From Myxococcota bacterium (GTDB lineage Bacteria; Myxococcota_A; UBA9160; SMWR01), in contig JBCCEW010000001.1 in the NCBI GenBank assembly GCA_039030075.1, positions 248,001 through 312,000 on the forward strand: DNA of 64,000 nt. Direction: 5' to 3'. Of this stretch, positions 8,355 to 17,095 are shown in pieces. Under the pieces are notes generated by a model. It searched no databases. It was not told the DNA's origin and worked only from the letters and a program-made list of their open reading frames with translations. Position 1 is the stretch's first letter, and the number at the start of each line of letters is the position of its first letter. The position numbers were made by a program, and so were the translations under genes.

Positions 8355-10782
8355 GCAGGATCTCGCGGCCCAGCGATGCGTGGGGACGGCCGGCTTCGGT
8401 ATCGAGCCAGGGCTGGAGCAGGCCTTCGGCGTCGGTCCTCCGGTCGCTCGCCATGTACGCGCGCGCCAGGTTCAGACGAACGCCAGGGACTTCGGGGAGA
8501 GCGGCGTGGGCTTCCTCGAGAAGCGAGACGGCGCGGGTCGCCAGACCCCGCTCGAGGTAGAGCGCACCGACGGTATCCGCCACGTAGGGATTGCCGTCGG
8601 AGAGGCGATAGGCCTCTTGCGCCGCGGTCAACGCGGCCTCGGTGTCGCCACGCTGGGCGAGGAGGTCCGCCAGGTTGTTGTGAGGACGAAAGTCGGTCGA
8701 GTCGAGCGCGATGGCGCGCCGATAGGCGTCGATGGCTCCGTCGGTGTCTCCCTGGCCGCTTCCCGCCCGTGCGACACCGAGCCAGAAGTGCGCTTCGGCA
8801 TCCTCGGCGCCCGCGGCCAGGTAGCGCTCGCAGTCCTCGACGGCGCCCGCAAAGCGCCCCGCGGCGGTGCGGAAGCGACACCGAACGCGGAGTGGGGTGG
8901 CGTCTTCGGGCGCGAGTTCCAACGCGCGGCTGGTCGCGGCATCGGCTTCTTCGATGGCTCCGGCGGCGAAGCCGACCTCGGCGAGCAGCGCCTGGGCGGG
9001 GGCGTGCTCCGGGAAGCGCGAGACGGCAGCGCGCGCCTCCTGGAGGCCCCGATGCGCGTCTCCCAGGGCGTGGAAGCGCGCGATCTCGACGACGGCCCAG
9101 GTGTCGTCCGCATGCGCCTGCGCCAATCGCTCGATCTCGGGCAGGGCCTCGCCGTCCCGTCCCGCGCGTCGCAGCCACTGTGCGTACCAGACGCCGAAGC
9201 GCGCCGACTCCGGAAAGCGCTCGCGCGCCTCGCGCGCGATCTCGACGCTGTCCCGCAGTCGGGTGGCCGGTCCCGAAGCGCGCGCTCGTTCATTGCGCCG
9301 TTGACGTGCCTGCAGGAGCAGCGCCCAGGCATCCTCCGAGTCCGGCGCCATGCGTGCCCAGCGTGCCGAGGTGGCTTCCGCTTCCTGCCACTGACCGCGG
9401 AGCGCCGAGAGGCGCGCGAGCGCGGCGACGGGCTCGGCCCAGCCCTGGTCGCGCACCATTGCGAGCCCGTAGCGCCGCGCCGCTCCCTCGAGATCCCCCT
9501 GGGCCTCCCGGGCTCGACCGAACCAGTACTGTGTCGGTGCCAGGTCGAGCTCGGACACCACCTCGGAGAGCACATCGGCGGCGCCTTGCGCATCGCCGCT
9601 GAAGAGAGCGAGGCGCCCGCGTAGGTAGTCGGCGCGCACGGCCACGGCATCGGGGAGGCGCGCGTAGTCGTCGATGCAGTCGTCCGCCGCCTCGACCGCG
9701 CCCCGGTCGAGGCTCAGCTCGCACGAGAGGAGCTTCACCGCGGCCACGGGGGCGCGCTCGGCCTGCCACGAAGCGAGCGCGGCTTCGGCAGCGTCGAGAT
9801 CTCCGCGCGCCATCAGGCGCTGGACCCAGGGCACGACCGCGAGGGACGACGCGCTCCCTTCCGCGTAGCGTTGCAGGGCGGCGTCGGCTTCCTCCGGCTT
9901 CCGCTCCAACGCGGCGGCGGATGCGCGGATCATCTCGAGCTCGGCCTGGGTCGGATCCGCGGCGAGGGCCGTATCGACCGCCTGGCGCAGCGGTCCGGCA
10001 TCCCCCGTCGTCTGGGCGAGTGCGATCCAGAGTTGCCACGAGGCGAGGTCCGACGGAACGGCGTCGAGTCGGTCGGTGAGCCAGCGCTGCGCAGCGTCGT
10101 GTTCTCCGCGGGCGATCTGCAGTTGGGCGCGGACGCGTTCGAAGGTGGCGAGTGACTCGGGGTCGTCGCCCAGCGCGGCGAGGGCGGCGTCCGCGGCCGC
10201 GCTCGCTTCTTCGGTGCGCCCTTCGGCGAGGTAGAGCTGTACCCGGGCGAGGTGGCTCGCGGGGTGAGAAGGGTCGAGGTCGCGGGCCCGATCGAGCGAA
10301 CCGACCGCGGCGTCGAGGTCGCCGAGGTCGAGCTGCGCCTCGGCCATCAGCAACAGCGCGTCCCGACCGCGGACGGTGTCGTCCACCCAGCGACCCGCGC
10401 TGGCGACCGCGAGAGCCGGGTTCTGCACCAGCAACGCGGTGCGTGCCAGGGCGAGTCGCACGTCCGGGTCGTTCGGGAACTTCTCGGCACCGACCTCGAG
10501 GAGCCAGAGCGCGTCGGGCGCTTCGCCTGCGCGAGAGAACAGCTCGGCGAGTTCGACGAGCTCGGCAGGCTCTTCAGGAACCACGCCGCGCAGATCGGCC
10601 AGCGCCGCGACGGCGGCTTGCCGGTCCTCGCGCGCGATGGCAAGCGGAACCTGCTCGCGCGCTGCGTCGAGCTCCCGCTCGTCGGAATCGCAGGCGAGTC
10701 CGCACACGACCGCACAGAGCACCGTCGCCACCAGGGCAGGGCGGGTCGCGACGCGGCAGAGGAAGGAAGGGAGGGACGACAC
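8344..10782 (-). CDS. large TPR-repeat lipoprotein-like protein
   Basis: An 812-residue protein consisting almost entirely of tetratricopeptide-like helical repeats, with many A-x-A-L-D-P-style turns such as SLDRARDLDPSHP and AIDAYRRAIALDSTD. The GTG start at 10782 gives a short basic N region, a hydrophobic core and a possible lipobox ending GLAC at about residue 23, so it is probably anchored on the periplasmic face. It resembles the TPR lipoproteins that accompany PEP-CTERM systems, but no exosortase gene is here, so that link is only a possibility. The downstream sulfatase-fold gene overlaps it by 11 bases. TPR arrays usually act as protein scaffolds. Confidence 0.85.
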   Translation of the reverse strand: MSSLPSFLCRVATRPALVATVLCAVVCGLACDSDERELDAAREQVPLAIAREDRQAAVAALADLRGVVPEEPAELVELAELFSRAGEAPDALWLLEVGAEKFPNDPDVRLALARTALLVQNPALAVASAGRWVDDTVRGRDALLLMAEAQLDLGDLDAAVGSLDRARDLDPSHPASHLARVQLYLAEGRTEEASAAADAALAALGDDPESLATFERVRAQLQIARGEHDAAQRWLTDRLDAVPSDLASWQLWIALAQTTGDAGPLRQAVDTALAADPTQAELEMIRASAAALERKPEEADAALQRYAEGSASSLAVVPWVQRLMARGDLDAAEAALASWQAERAPVAAVKLLSCELSLDRGAVEAADDCIDDYARLPDAVAVRADYLRGRLALFSGDAQGAADVLSEVVSELDLAPTQYWFGRAREAQGDLEGAARRYGLAMVRDQGWAEPVAALARLSALRGQWQEAEATSARWARMAPDSEDAWALLLQARQRRNERARASGPATRLRDSVEIAREARERFPESARFGVWYAQWLRRAGRDGEALPEIERLAQAHADDTWAVVEIARFHALGDAHRGLQEARAAVSRFPEHAPAQALLAEVGFAAGAIEEADAATSRALELAPEDATPLRVRCRFRTAAGRFAGAVEDCERYLAAGAEDAEAHFWLGVARAGSGQGDTDGAIDAYRRAIALDSTDFRPHNNLADLLAQRGDTEAALTAAQEAYRLSDGNPYVADTVGALYLERGLATRAVSLLEEAHAALPEVPGVRLNLARAYMASDRRTDAEGLLQPWLDTEAGRPHASLGREILRGP

Positions 10783-10867
10783 GGCGGGCAGGCTAGCGGG
10801 TGGAGTGAGCGGCCTTGGGGCGCGGTCGGAATCGACCCGCGCTCTCTGGCTCTGGACTTTCTGAAGT

Positions 10868-10882
10868 TGACATTCATTTTCA
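10868..10882 (+). promoter_or_regulatory. Fur-box-like 7-1-7 site
   Basis: TGACATTCATTTTCA follows the 7-1-7 Fur pattern TGAtAATnATTaTCA with five of seven positions of the two arms complementary. A TTGACA (10867-10872) overlaps it and could be a -35 element. It lies 63 bases upstream of the PEP-CTERM/TonB receptor/PepSY genes and also upstream of the divergent TPR gene, so iron could control either side. Inferred. Confidence 0.5.
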
Positions 10883-10945
10883 ATAAGCGCACCTTCCGGC
10901 GCGCCGGGTGGGTTCCACCCGGGCTCGGCCCTCTGGAGGCTCCCC

Positions 10946-11863
10946 ATGCGGTTGGCGGCGTTGGCACTGACTTGGCTTTCGACGGCCGTAATGATGGCGA
11001 TCCCGGTGTCTGCCGTTCCTCAGAGTTGGGACATCGACGAGACCCAGAGCCAGCTCGTCTTCACGATCCCGGACTCGCCCGATTTCGTGATGGTTCCGAG
11101 CGCCGAGTTCCCGCCGTTCATCGCCCTGATCCTGAAGTTCCGCAACCAGACCAGCCTGGACTTCGGGCCCTGGAACGACGGAAACGCGGCCGATCTCGAC
11201 GGCACGGTCGCTTCGGACTACGTCGCGGGCACCTCGATTGCCTTCACCTCGGGCACCCACCTGATCGGCGGGCTCGACTCGGGCAGCTACCGGCCCAACC
11301 CCGCGTCGTTCAACCCCGCGCTCGTGAACGCGCAGAACCCGAACGGTCAGTACTCGGATGCAACGACCGGGACGGCCACGATCGGGGCGCGGGTGCGCGG
11401 TGAGACGATCACCGGCTTCGAAACCGATGGGTCCTTCCTGAGCTTCGACGATCTGCAGTTCGATATTTCGAGCGCCGGGCCGATCACGATCACCGGCACC
11501 AGCTTCGACAGCACCGCCCTCACCGTCGGCATCTCTGCGATGACGATGGACTACGACGGGTTGGTCACCCTGGCCGGCCAGCCGATCCTGGACCAGTTGG
11601 ACACGGTGTTGCCGACGAGCGGCTTGATCGGCCCGAACACGGCCACAGGCGGCACCATCGCGCCCTCGGCCGGGAACCCGAGCATCCCGCAGATCACGAT
11701 CCCGATCGACGTGGACGTCACCTTCGATCTCAACGGGCTCCCGATCGACGGCACCCTCACGGGCCAGATCGTGGCACTGCCCGAGCCCTCTCTGCGTGCG
11801 TCGCTCATCTGTGGCGCGGTCGCCTTGTTCGCTCTCGCACGCGGACGCTCGCGAAGGCGCTAG
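10946..11863 (+). CDS. PEP-CTERM sorting domain protein
   Basis: A 305-residue exported protein with a signal peptide (about residues 1-24), a beta-rich body beginning SWDIDETQSQLVFTIPD, and a PEP-CTERM tail: LPEPSLRASL, a hydrophobic stretch and the basic end RGRSRRR. Parts of the body resemble the YceI-like or similar beta-barrel proteins, but weakly. The ATG follows a GGAGG site. It is the first gene after the Fur-box-like site and is directly followed by the TonB receptor gene, so it may be iron-regulated and surface exposed. Confidence 0.88.
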   Translation: MRLAALALTWLSTAVMMAIPVSAVPQSWDIDETQSQLVFTIPDSPDFVMVPSAEFPPFIALILKFRNQTSLDFGPWNDGNAADLDGTVASDYVAGTSIAFTSGTHLIGGLDSGSYRPNPASFNPALVNAQNPNGQYSDATTGTATIGARVRGETITGFETDGSFLSFDDLQFDISSAGPITITGTSFDSTALTVGISAMTMDYDGLVTLAGQPILDQLDTVLPTSGLIGPNTATGGTIAPSAGNPSIPQITIPIDVDVTFDLNGLPIDGTLTGQIVALPEPSLRASLICGAVALFALARGRSRRR

Positions 11864-11922
11864 CCATTCTGCTCGCCACCCCCCAACTGCGGACGCTTCG
11901 GCGTGTCGCCGCCCGGACCCTT

Positions 11923-14166
11923 GTGCTGGCGTTGGCGTGGACGCTCGTGGCAGGAGGCGCCGCAGCGCAGGACTCTGACGACGAAGAGCCGGCCGACGAC
12001 GAGACGCTTTCGCTGGGAGACATCTTCGTCACGGCCCAGGGGCGGCGCGAGAAGCAGGAGACGATCCCCATCAGCCTGACGGCGTTCTCCGGACGCGACA
12101 TCGAGGAGCGCCAGATCGAGGGCGTCCAGGAGTACTTCCTCCAGACGCCGAACGTGAGCTTCACGAACAATGGCAACCGGGCGCGTAGCCAGGTGGCCGT
12201 GCGCGGTGTGGGCAACATCGGCGGCCGTGCCAACACGTTGGGCATCTACGTCGACGGCTTCAACGTCGCGCCGGGGCAGTCGATCCGTACCTTCGATCCG
12301 GCGCTCATCGACATCGAGAGCCTGGCGATCCTGCGCGGGCCCCAGGGCACCTACTTCGGCCGCAACGCGACCGCCGGCGCGATCAGCATAACGACGGTGA
12401 AGCCTCAGCAAGAGTGGGGCGGATCGGCCGAGATCGGTTTCGAGCGCTTCAATACCTGGAAGGCCCGGGCCGTGGTCAACGCTCCGATTCTGAAGGACGT
12501 GCTGGCCGTCCGCGTGGCCAGCTACGTCGAGCAGTCGGATGGGTTCATCGAGAACACCGGGCCGGGCAGCGAGGCCGACCTCATCGCCGGTGGTGGTCGC
12601 GCGTCCTTGCGCTGGACGCCGACAGAGAACTTCACCTATGACGTGAGTGCACGACTCACCCGCTCCGACCAGGGCGCCAACAACTTCGTGGCGCGCGATC
12701 CCATGACGCTGGATGTGCCAGATCGCCTCCGAATCGCGACCGATTTCAACCAGCGCTCCCGCAATGAGGGCTTCTTGATCGTCGGCAACGGCACCCTCGA
12801 TTTCGGGCTCGCGAAACTCACGTCGATCACGGGCTACATCACCAACGACTATCTCGAGGTCAACGACCGGGACGAGACGATCGCGGCCGAACTCGTTGGT
12901 ACTGCGGGCAACGACCTCGAGTCGATGAGCCAGGAGGTCCGCATCGATGTCACGCTCTTCGATCAGGTCGATCTGATCGTCGGGGGCATCATCGCCCGGG
13001 ACGAGCTGGGCACAGACGGGGTGTTCTTCACCGACCGTGACAACCGGTTCAACGACACGATCTTCGAGCTCAGTCTCGACGAGGAGACGGAGACCTGGGC
13101 CGTGTTCGCCGACGCCGTCTGGCATGCGACCCCCCAGCTCGATGTCGGCCTGACCGAATGGGGGATCCGGCCGCGAGTCGACATCACGCTTGGCGGGCGC
13201 CATACCGAGGTGGTCACCGAGCGAAAGGACCGGCAGAGCGCCCTGTTCTTCCCCGGCTTTCCGCCCACGGTCGCAACGAATCCGGGCCAGCGCGAGCGCG
13301 ATCGGGACTTCTCGTACCGCGCGATCCTCACCATCCACCTCAACGACTCGGTGCTCGCCTACGTCTCGAACTCGACGGGCTTCAAGAACGGTGGGGGGAC
13401 GGGCATCGTCGATCTCGGGGAGGCGCGGACCTTCGATGACGAGCGGATCCGCAGCTGGGAGGCCGGCCTCAAGGCGCGGCTCTTCCAGGAGCGGCTGCGG
13501 CTCACCGGCGCGGTCTTTCGCTACGACTGGAAAGACTTGCAGGTGCGCACGGCCGGGGATCCGATGTTCCCGAGCCTGATCCAGGTTCAGAATGCGGCGC
13601 GCGCCCGGAGCGAGGGATTCGAGGTCGAGGCGACGGCGCTTCCGTGCCGCGGATTGGACCTGATCATCCCATGCAACGGCCTCGAACTCGGCTTCGGAGC
13701 CGGCTACGTCAAGGCGGAGTACGAGCGTTTCCGCGACGCCTCATTCGAGGGAGCCCCGGCGGGAGGAGCCGACCTCACCGGCGAGGTGCTGCCGCGCGCG
13801 CCGGAATGGACCTTGAACGGCTACGGGCAGTACACCTTTCCTGCGATCAATACCGGGCGCCTCGGGCTCGTGGCCGCGTTCCTGCGCGGAGAATGGTCCT
13901 ACGTCGACGACACCTTCTTCGATGTCGGCGCGAGCTTCCTGAAGCGGACCACGCAAGATCGTCGGTTCTTCGTTCCTTCCTACAGCGTGGTCAATCTGCG
14001 GGCGGGCTTCGAATCGGATCGCTTCCGATTGGTCGGCTACGTCGAGAACCTCGCCGACAGGAAGTACTTCACGGGGGTCCGCCGCTCGTTCCAGGGGGAC
14101 GCATTCCCTGAGCGCGTCGACCCCCACCCGCGTATCTTCGGGATCCGGCTCACCGCATACCTGTAA
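11923..14166 (+). CDS. TonB-dependent outer-membrane receptor
   Basis: A TonB-dependent receptor of about 750 residues. It has the plug domain (IFVTAQGRREKQETIPISLT, then VRGVGNIGGR, DGF and LRGPQGTYFGRNATAGAI) and a beta-barrel ending in an aromatic-rich strand (FGIRLTAYL at the C terminus). It should import an iron chelate, heme or another large solute using TonB/ExbB/ExbD. The first ATG/GTG/TTG in frame is the GTG at 11923, but that cuts off the positive n-region of the signal peptide. The frame upstream reads a basic segment from an ATT at 11866 that has AAGG eight bases before it, so the real start may be the ATT or a CTG. The gene lies between a PEP-CTERM and a PepSY gene downstream of a Fur-like box. 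Confidence 0.9.
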   Translation: MLALAWTLVAGGAAAQDSDDEEPADDETLSLGDIFVTAQGRREKQETIPISLTAFSGRDIEERQIEGVQEYFLQTPNVSFTNNGNRARSQVAVRGVGNIGGRANTLGIYVDGFNVAPGQSIRTFDPALIDIESLAILRGPQGTYFGRNATAGAISITTVKPQQEWGGSAEIGFERFNTWKARAVVNAPILKDVLAVRVASYVEQSDGFIENTGPGSEADLIAGGGRASLRWTPTENFTYDVSARLTRSDQGANNFVARDPMTLDVPDRLRIATDFNQRSRNEGFLIVGNGTLDFGLAKLTSITGYITNDYLEVNDRDETIAAELVGTAGNDLESMSQEVRIDVTLFDQVDLIVGGIIARDELGTDGVFFTDRDNRFNDTIFELSLDEETETWAVFADAVWHATPQLDVGLTEWGIRPRVDITLGGRHTEVVTERKDRQSALFFPGFPPTVATNPGQRERDRDFSYRAILTIHLNDSVLAYVSNSTGFKNGGGTGIVDLGEARTFDDERIRSWEAGLKARLFQERLRLTGAVFRYDWKDLQVRTAGDPMFPSLIQVQNAARARSEGFEVEATALPCRGLDLIIPCNGLELGFGAGYVKAEYERFRDASFEGAPAGGADLTGEVLPRAPEWTLNGYGQYTFPAINTGRLGLVAAFLRGEWSYVDDTFFDVGASFLKRTTQDRRFFVPSYSVVNLRAGFESDRFRLVGYVENLADRKYFTGVRRSFQGDAFPERVDPHPRIFGIRLTAYL

Positions 14167-14180
14167 GGGCAATCCTCCGA

Positions 14181-15332
14181 GTGAGGAAGGAAGCGAAGAA
14201 GGCTCGGCGCCGCTGGTGGTTCTGGCTCCACTCCTGGTTGGGCCTGAAACTGTCGATCCTGCTCGGGTTCGTGCTGGCCACGGGAACCCTCGCGGTCCTC
14301 AGCCACGAAGTCGACTGGTTGCTCGAACCGGCGATGCGCGCGGACGGGATCGAACCGGAGGCGATTGCCTGGGGAGCCGCGTTCGACGCAGCCCGGCGCG
14401 AACGCCCCGAGGCCGCGTGGTTGAGCTTGACCCGACCCGTCGGGGACGGGTTCGCGCTCCAGGCGACGCTCATTACCTCCTGGGGCGAGCCGGTGCGGCT
14501 GTGGCTCGACCCGCGCGACGGGTCGTTCCAGGGGGAGACGCGTTGGTTCAACGTGCAGCGTTTCTTCCGAATGGTGCACCGCCACCTGATGTTGCCGCCG
14601 AAGGTCGGCATTCCCATCGTGTCGGCGCTTTCACTGCCTTTGCTCTTGTCCCTCGTCAGTGGCCTCGTGATCTACGGGAAGTTCTGGCGCGGCTTCTTTC
14701 GCCGGCCTCGTTTCGAGCGACGGCCCCGTCTCTGGCTGGGGGATCTCCACCGTCTGGCCGGCGTCTGGAGCGCGTGGTTCGTCGCGCTGATGTCGATCAC
14801 GGGGATGTGGTACCTGGTCGAGAGCCTGGGAGGCGATGCGCCCGTGGTGTTGACGGTCGAAGTGCCGGCGCGCGACGAGCGACTGCCGGCCGACTTCGAT
14901 GGAGCGCGCCTCGATGCCGCCGTCGAAAGCGCCCGAGCCCAGCTGCCCGGGCTGGCGGTCGAGTCGATCGTGTTTCCCGAAGAGGCGGACCGCGCCCTCG
15001 TGGTGGGCGGTCAGCTCACGGCGAGTCTGGTGCGATCGCGCTCCAACGCGGTCCACTTCGACCCCATTACCGGTGCGGTTCTGGGAAGTCGTCGCGGGGA
15101 GGAACTCGGCGTCCATCAGCGCCTGTCCGAGGCGGCAGATCCGCTGCACTTCGGGACCTTCGGCGGGCTGACGACGAAGTTCCTCTGGTTCGTCGCGGGT
15201 CTCTTCCTCACCGGTCTCGCGATCAGCGGGGCGCTCGTCTACGTCGAACGGATCCGACAGGGACTCGAGCGCGGGCAGCTGGGTCGACGCGGGTCGGCAG
15301 AGAGTGAGACTCGGCCCGAGGTGTCGGCATGA
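14181..15332 (+). CDS. PepSY-associated membrane protein (siderophore/heme reductase type)
   Basis: A 383-residue inner-membrane protein of the PepSY-associated TM family. After a basic N terminus comes WFWLHSWLGLKLSILLGF, the first of four helices, then a periplasmic loop, HRHLMLPPKVG, two helices, another PepSY-like loop and a last helix near residue 340. Members next to TonB receptors, such as FoxB and PiuB, are linked to reduction or handling of ferric siderophores at the inner membrane (family knowledge). The GTG start follows the receptor stop by 14 bases and the stop shares ATGA with the next gene. Together with the receptor this suggests an iron-uptake operon. Confidence 0.85.
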   Translation: MRKEAKKARRRWWFWLHSWLGLKLSILLGFVLATGTLAVLSHEVDWLLEPAMRADGIEPEAIAWGAAFDAARRERPEAAWLSLTRPVGDGFALQATLITSWGEPVRLWLDPRDGSFQGETRWFNVQRFFRMVHRHLMLPPKVGIPIVSALSLPLLLSLVSGLVIYGKFWRGFFRRPRFERRPRLWLGDLHRLAGVWSAWFVALMSITGMWYLVESLGGDAPVVLTVEVPARDERLPADFDGARLDAAVESARAQLPGLAVESIVFPEEADRALVVGGQLTASLVRSRSNAVHFDPITGAVLGSRRGEELGVHQRLSEAADPLHFGTFGGLTTKFLWFVAGLFLTGLAISGALVYVERIRQGLERGQLGRRGSAESETRPEVSA

Positions 15333-15742
15333 GCGCTCGATGGCGTATCTGGTGGACCGGCCTCGGGCCCTTGCGCTGGCCCACGCTGCTCTTGCCGGCG
15401 GTCGCGCTCGTTCTGAGCGTCGTCTACGAGCCGGTTCCGTGGGGCTGGCGGGATCACGGCGCGCACACCCTCGGCGAGGCGGAGGCGAAGCTCTTCACGC
15501 GCGGACGGGTACGCGCGGGACGCGACCTGGAGCTTCGGCTCGAGCTCTCCCGCGACGCGTCGTTCGGTCTGGAGATCGTCGAGGGACCGCGGGTGCGCGT
15601 CGAGCCCGAGCGCGATCCCGAGTCCGAGTCGCACGCCTTCGAGACGTCCCTCGCCGTACCGCCCGGCGCGGAGCGCGTGGTCATCCGGCTCTTCGACGCA
15701 CGCTTCCAGGAGGTGCGTTGGGATCTGGGTCGGCCGCGCTAG
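15329..15742 (+). CDS. small membrane-anchored protein of PepSY operon, unknown
   Basis: A 137-residue protein with one N-terminal transmembrane segment (about residues 15-34) and a soluble, Arg/Glu-rich domain that looks beta-rich. I do not recognise a family. Its start shares ATGA with the PepSY gene, so it is cotranslated and likely works with it on the periplasmic side. Its stop TAG lies in a CTAG that is also the stop of the convergent beta-propeller gene. Confidence 0.75.
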   Translation: MSARWRIWWTGLGPLRWPTLLLPAVALVLSVVYEPVPWGWRDHGAHTLGEAEAKLFTRGRVRAGRDLELRLELSRDASFGLEIVEGPRVRVEPERDPESESHAFETSLAVPPGAERVVIRLFDARFQEVRWDLGRPR

Positions 15743-16740
15743 GTCGCGCGGGTCTGGACGCGACGTGCGGCGTAGATCAGAGCGGCGGCGAGGGCGCCGA
15801 GGCCCCACCCGCCCAGCGCGGGGACGGCGGGCGGCGTCACGCCCAACGCGACCCCTCGAGGTCCGCTCCCCGCCGCGGCCGGAAACGCCGAGTGCAGATT
15901 GATCAGCTGGGTCAGCCCGCCACCGGACAGGTCGGCGCTGAACAAGCCCTCGGCGCTGGAGCCGCTCACGCCGTCGACGGTGACGTAGAGGGTCTTGGCG
16001 TCGAGGGTGATCTCGCGGAGCACGGGGGGCCCAAAGAAGGCCGAGCGGTCGATGATCTCGACCGGGTTCCCGCCCTCGAGGTCCGAGCGGAAGACGCCGT
16101 CGAGCGCGTCGACCCAGAAGAGGTGGGTGTCGTTGACGGCGATGCCCGTAAACGCATCGGATGTGCTTCCGGTGACCAGCACGGTCGGGTTGGCGCCGTC
16201 CAGCTCCGCGCGCACGATCACGTCCGCGCTGACATCGGTCCAGTAGAGGAAGGTGTCGCTCGAGGCGAGCCCGACCGCATCGTAGTCGGGCGCCATCAGC
16301 CCGAGGTCCGTGGTGAAGTCGAGCAAGCGCGTCGGCACGGAGCCGTCGAGACGCGCGCGGAACAGGCCCTCCTGTTCCGAGTCGACCCAGTACACGAACG
16401 TGTCGGCCAGGGTCACACCGCGCGGCGCCCAGGATCCGGTTCCGTAGGGTCCCGTTCCGAATACAGCGACGAGGTCCACGATCTCTTTCGCTCCCGACCC
16501 GTCGAGGTCGGCGCGGAACAGGCTCTGCCCGTTCGCCCAGTAGAGGAAGAGGTTGTTGGCGGCGATCCCACTGGGCGCGCCACCGGTGTCGACGATCTCG
16601 CTGGCGCCGGATCCGTCGACCGCCGAACGGAACACGCCCCGGCGGGTCTGGTCGGTCCAGAACAACCGTTCCGAGACCATTGCGGCCGCGGCGGGGAATG
16701 CCGTCGACAGGCAGAGCACGAGCAGGAGGCAGCTTCTCAT
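15739..16740 (-). CDS. secreted beta-propeller protein with IPTL-CTERM-like tail
   Basis: A 333-residue exported protein: signal peptide of about 20 residues, then repeats of about 45 residues with the pattern LFWTDxxxxGVFRSxVDGSG, LFLYWANGQSLFRADLDGSG, FVYWVDSEQEGLFRARLDGS. These YWTD-like blades resemble LDL-receptor or DUF5050 six-bladed propellers. The C terminus, VPALGGWGLGALAAALIYAA followed by RR, resembles the IPTL-CTERM sorting signal (IPTLSxWG plus helix plus basic end). So it is probably anchored by a sorting enzyme not present here. The stop shares CTAG with the PepSY operon. Role unknown; propellers of this type usually bind other proteins. Confidence 0.82.
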   Translation of the reverse strand: MRSCLLLVLCLSTAFPAAAAMVSERLFWTDQTRRGVFRSAVDGSGASEIVDTGGAPSGIAANNLFLYWANGQSLFRADLDGSGAKEIVDLVAVFGTGPYGTGSWAPRGVTLADTFVYWVDSEQEGLFRARLDGSVPTRLLDFTTDLGLMAPDYDAVGLASSDTFLYWTDVSADVIVRAELDGANPTVLVTGSTSDAFTGIAVNDTHLFWVDALDGVFRSDLEGGNPVEIIDRSAFFGPPVLREITLDAKTLYVTVDGVSGSSAEGLFSADLSGGGLTQLINLHSAFPAAAGSGPRGVALGVTPPAVPALGGWGLGALAAALIYAARRVQTRAT

Positions 16741-17095
16741 GCGCGGTGGGCTCCGGGCTTCGGGGGTACGACGGGCCACCGAGCGCACCCCTCCACGCGC
16801 GCAGGCAACCCACCTCAGACTGCAAGACATGGCAGCCGTCGTAAAGCGAACAATCCTGCGTAGGCGTGAAGCGCGCGTCACGAACGTGGTGAAACCCGCT
16901 GGAAAGGAGCGGACCTCCAACGGAAACTGCGCCCCGGTTGCGCGAGACGTGCGGCGGTCGCCTCGGCTTGGAATTCGGGGGTGGTACCAGGGGTGGGTCG
17001 GGACGGCCGGAGGGCTGGGAAGCGGGGCGGGTTGCTCGCCCGGCGGACGCGGGGTACCGGTGTTGCTCCCCGCACGCTGCGCGGCAAAGGGCGTC
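16741..17095. other. intergenic, divergent promoter region
   Basis: 355 bases between the divergent beta-propeller and thiolase-like genes. I see no gene, RNA or strong repeat. It probably holds both promoters; no convincing -35/-10 pair could be chosen. Confidence 0.5.

Noticed and set aside
6978-17095. An exosortase/PEP-CTERM biosynthesis locus
   Set aside because: Several CTERM-tailed proteins and a TPR lipoprotein occur, but no exosortase or polysaccharide-export gene is present in the window.
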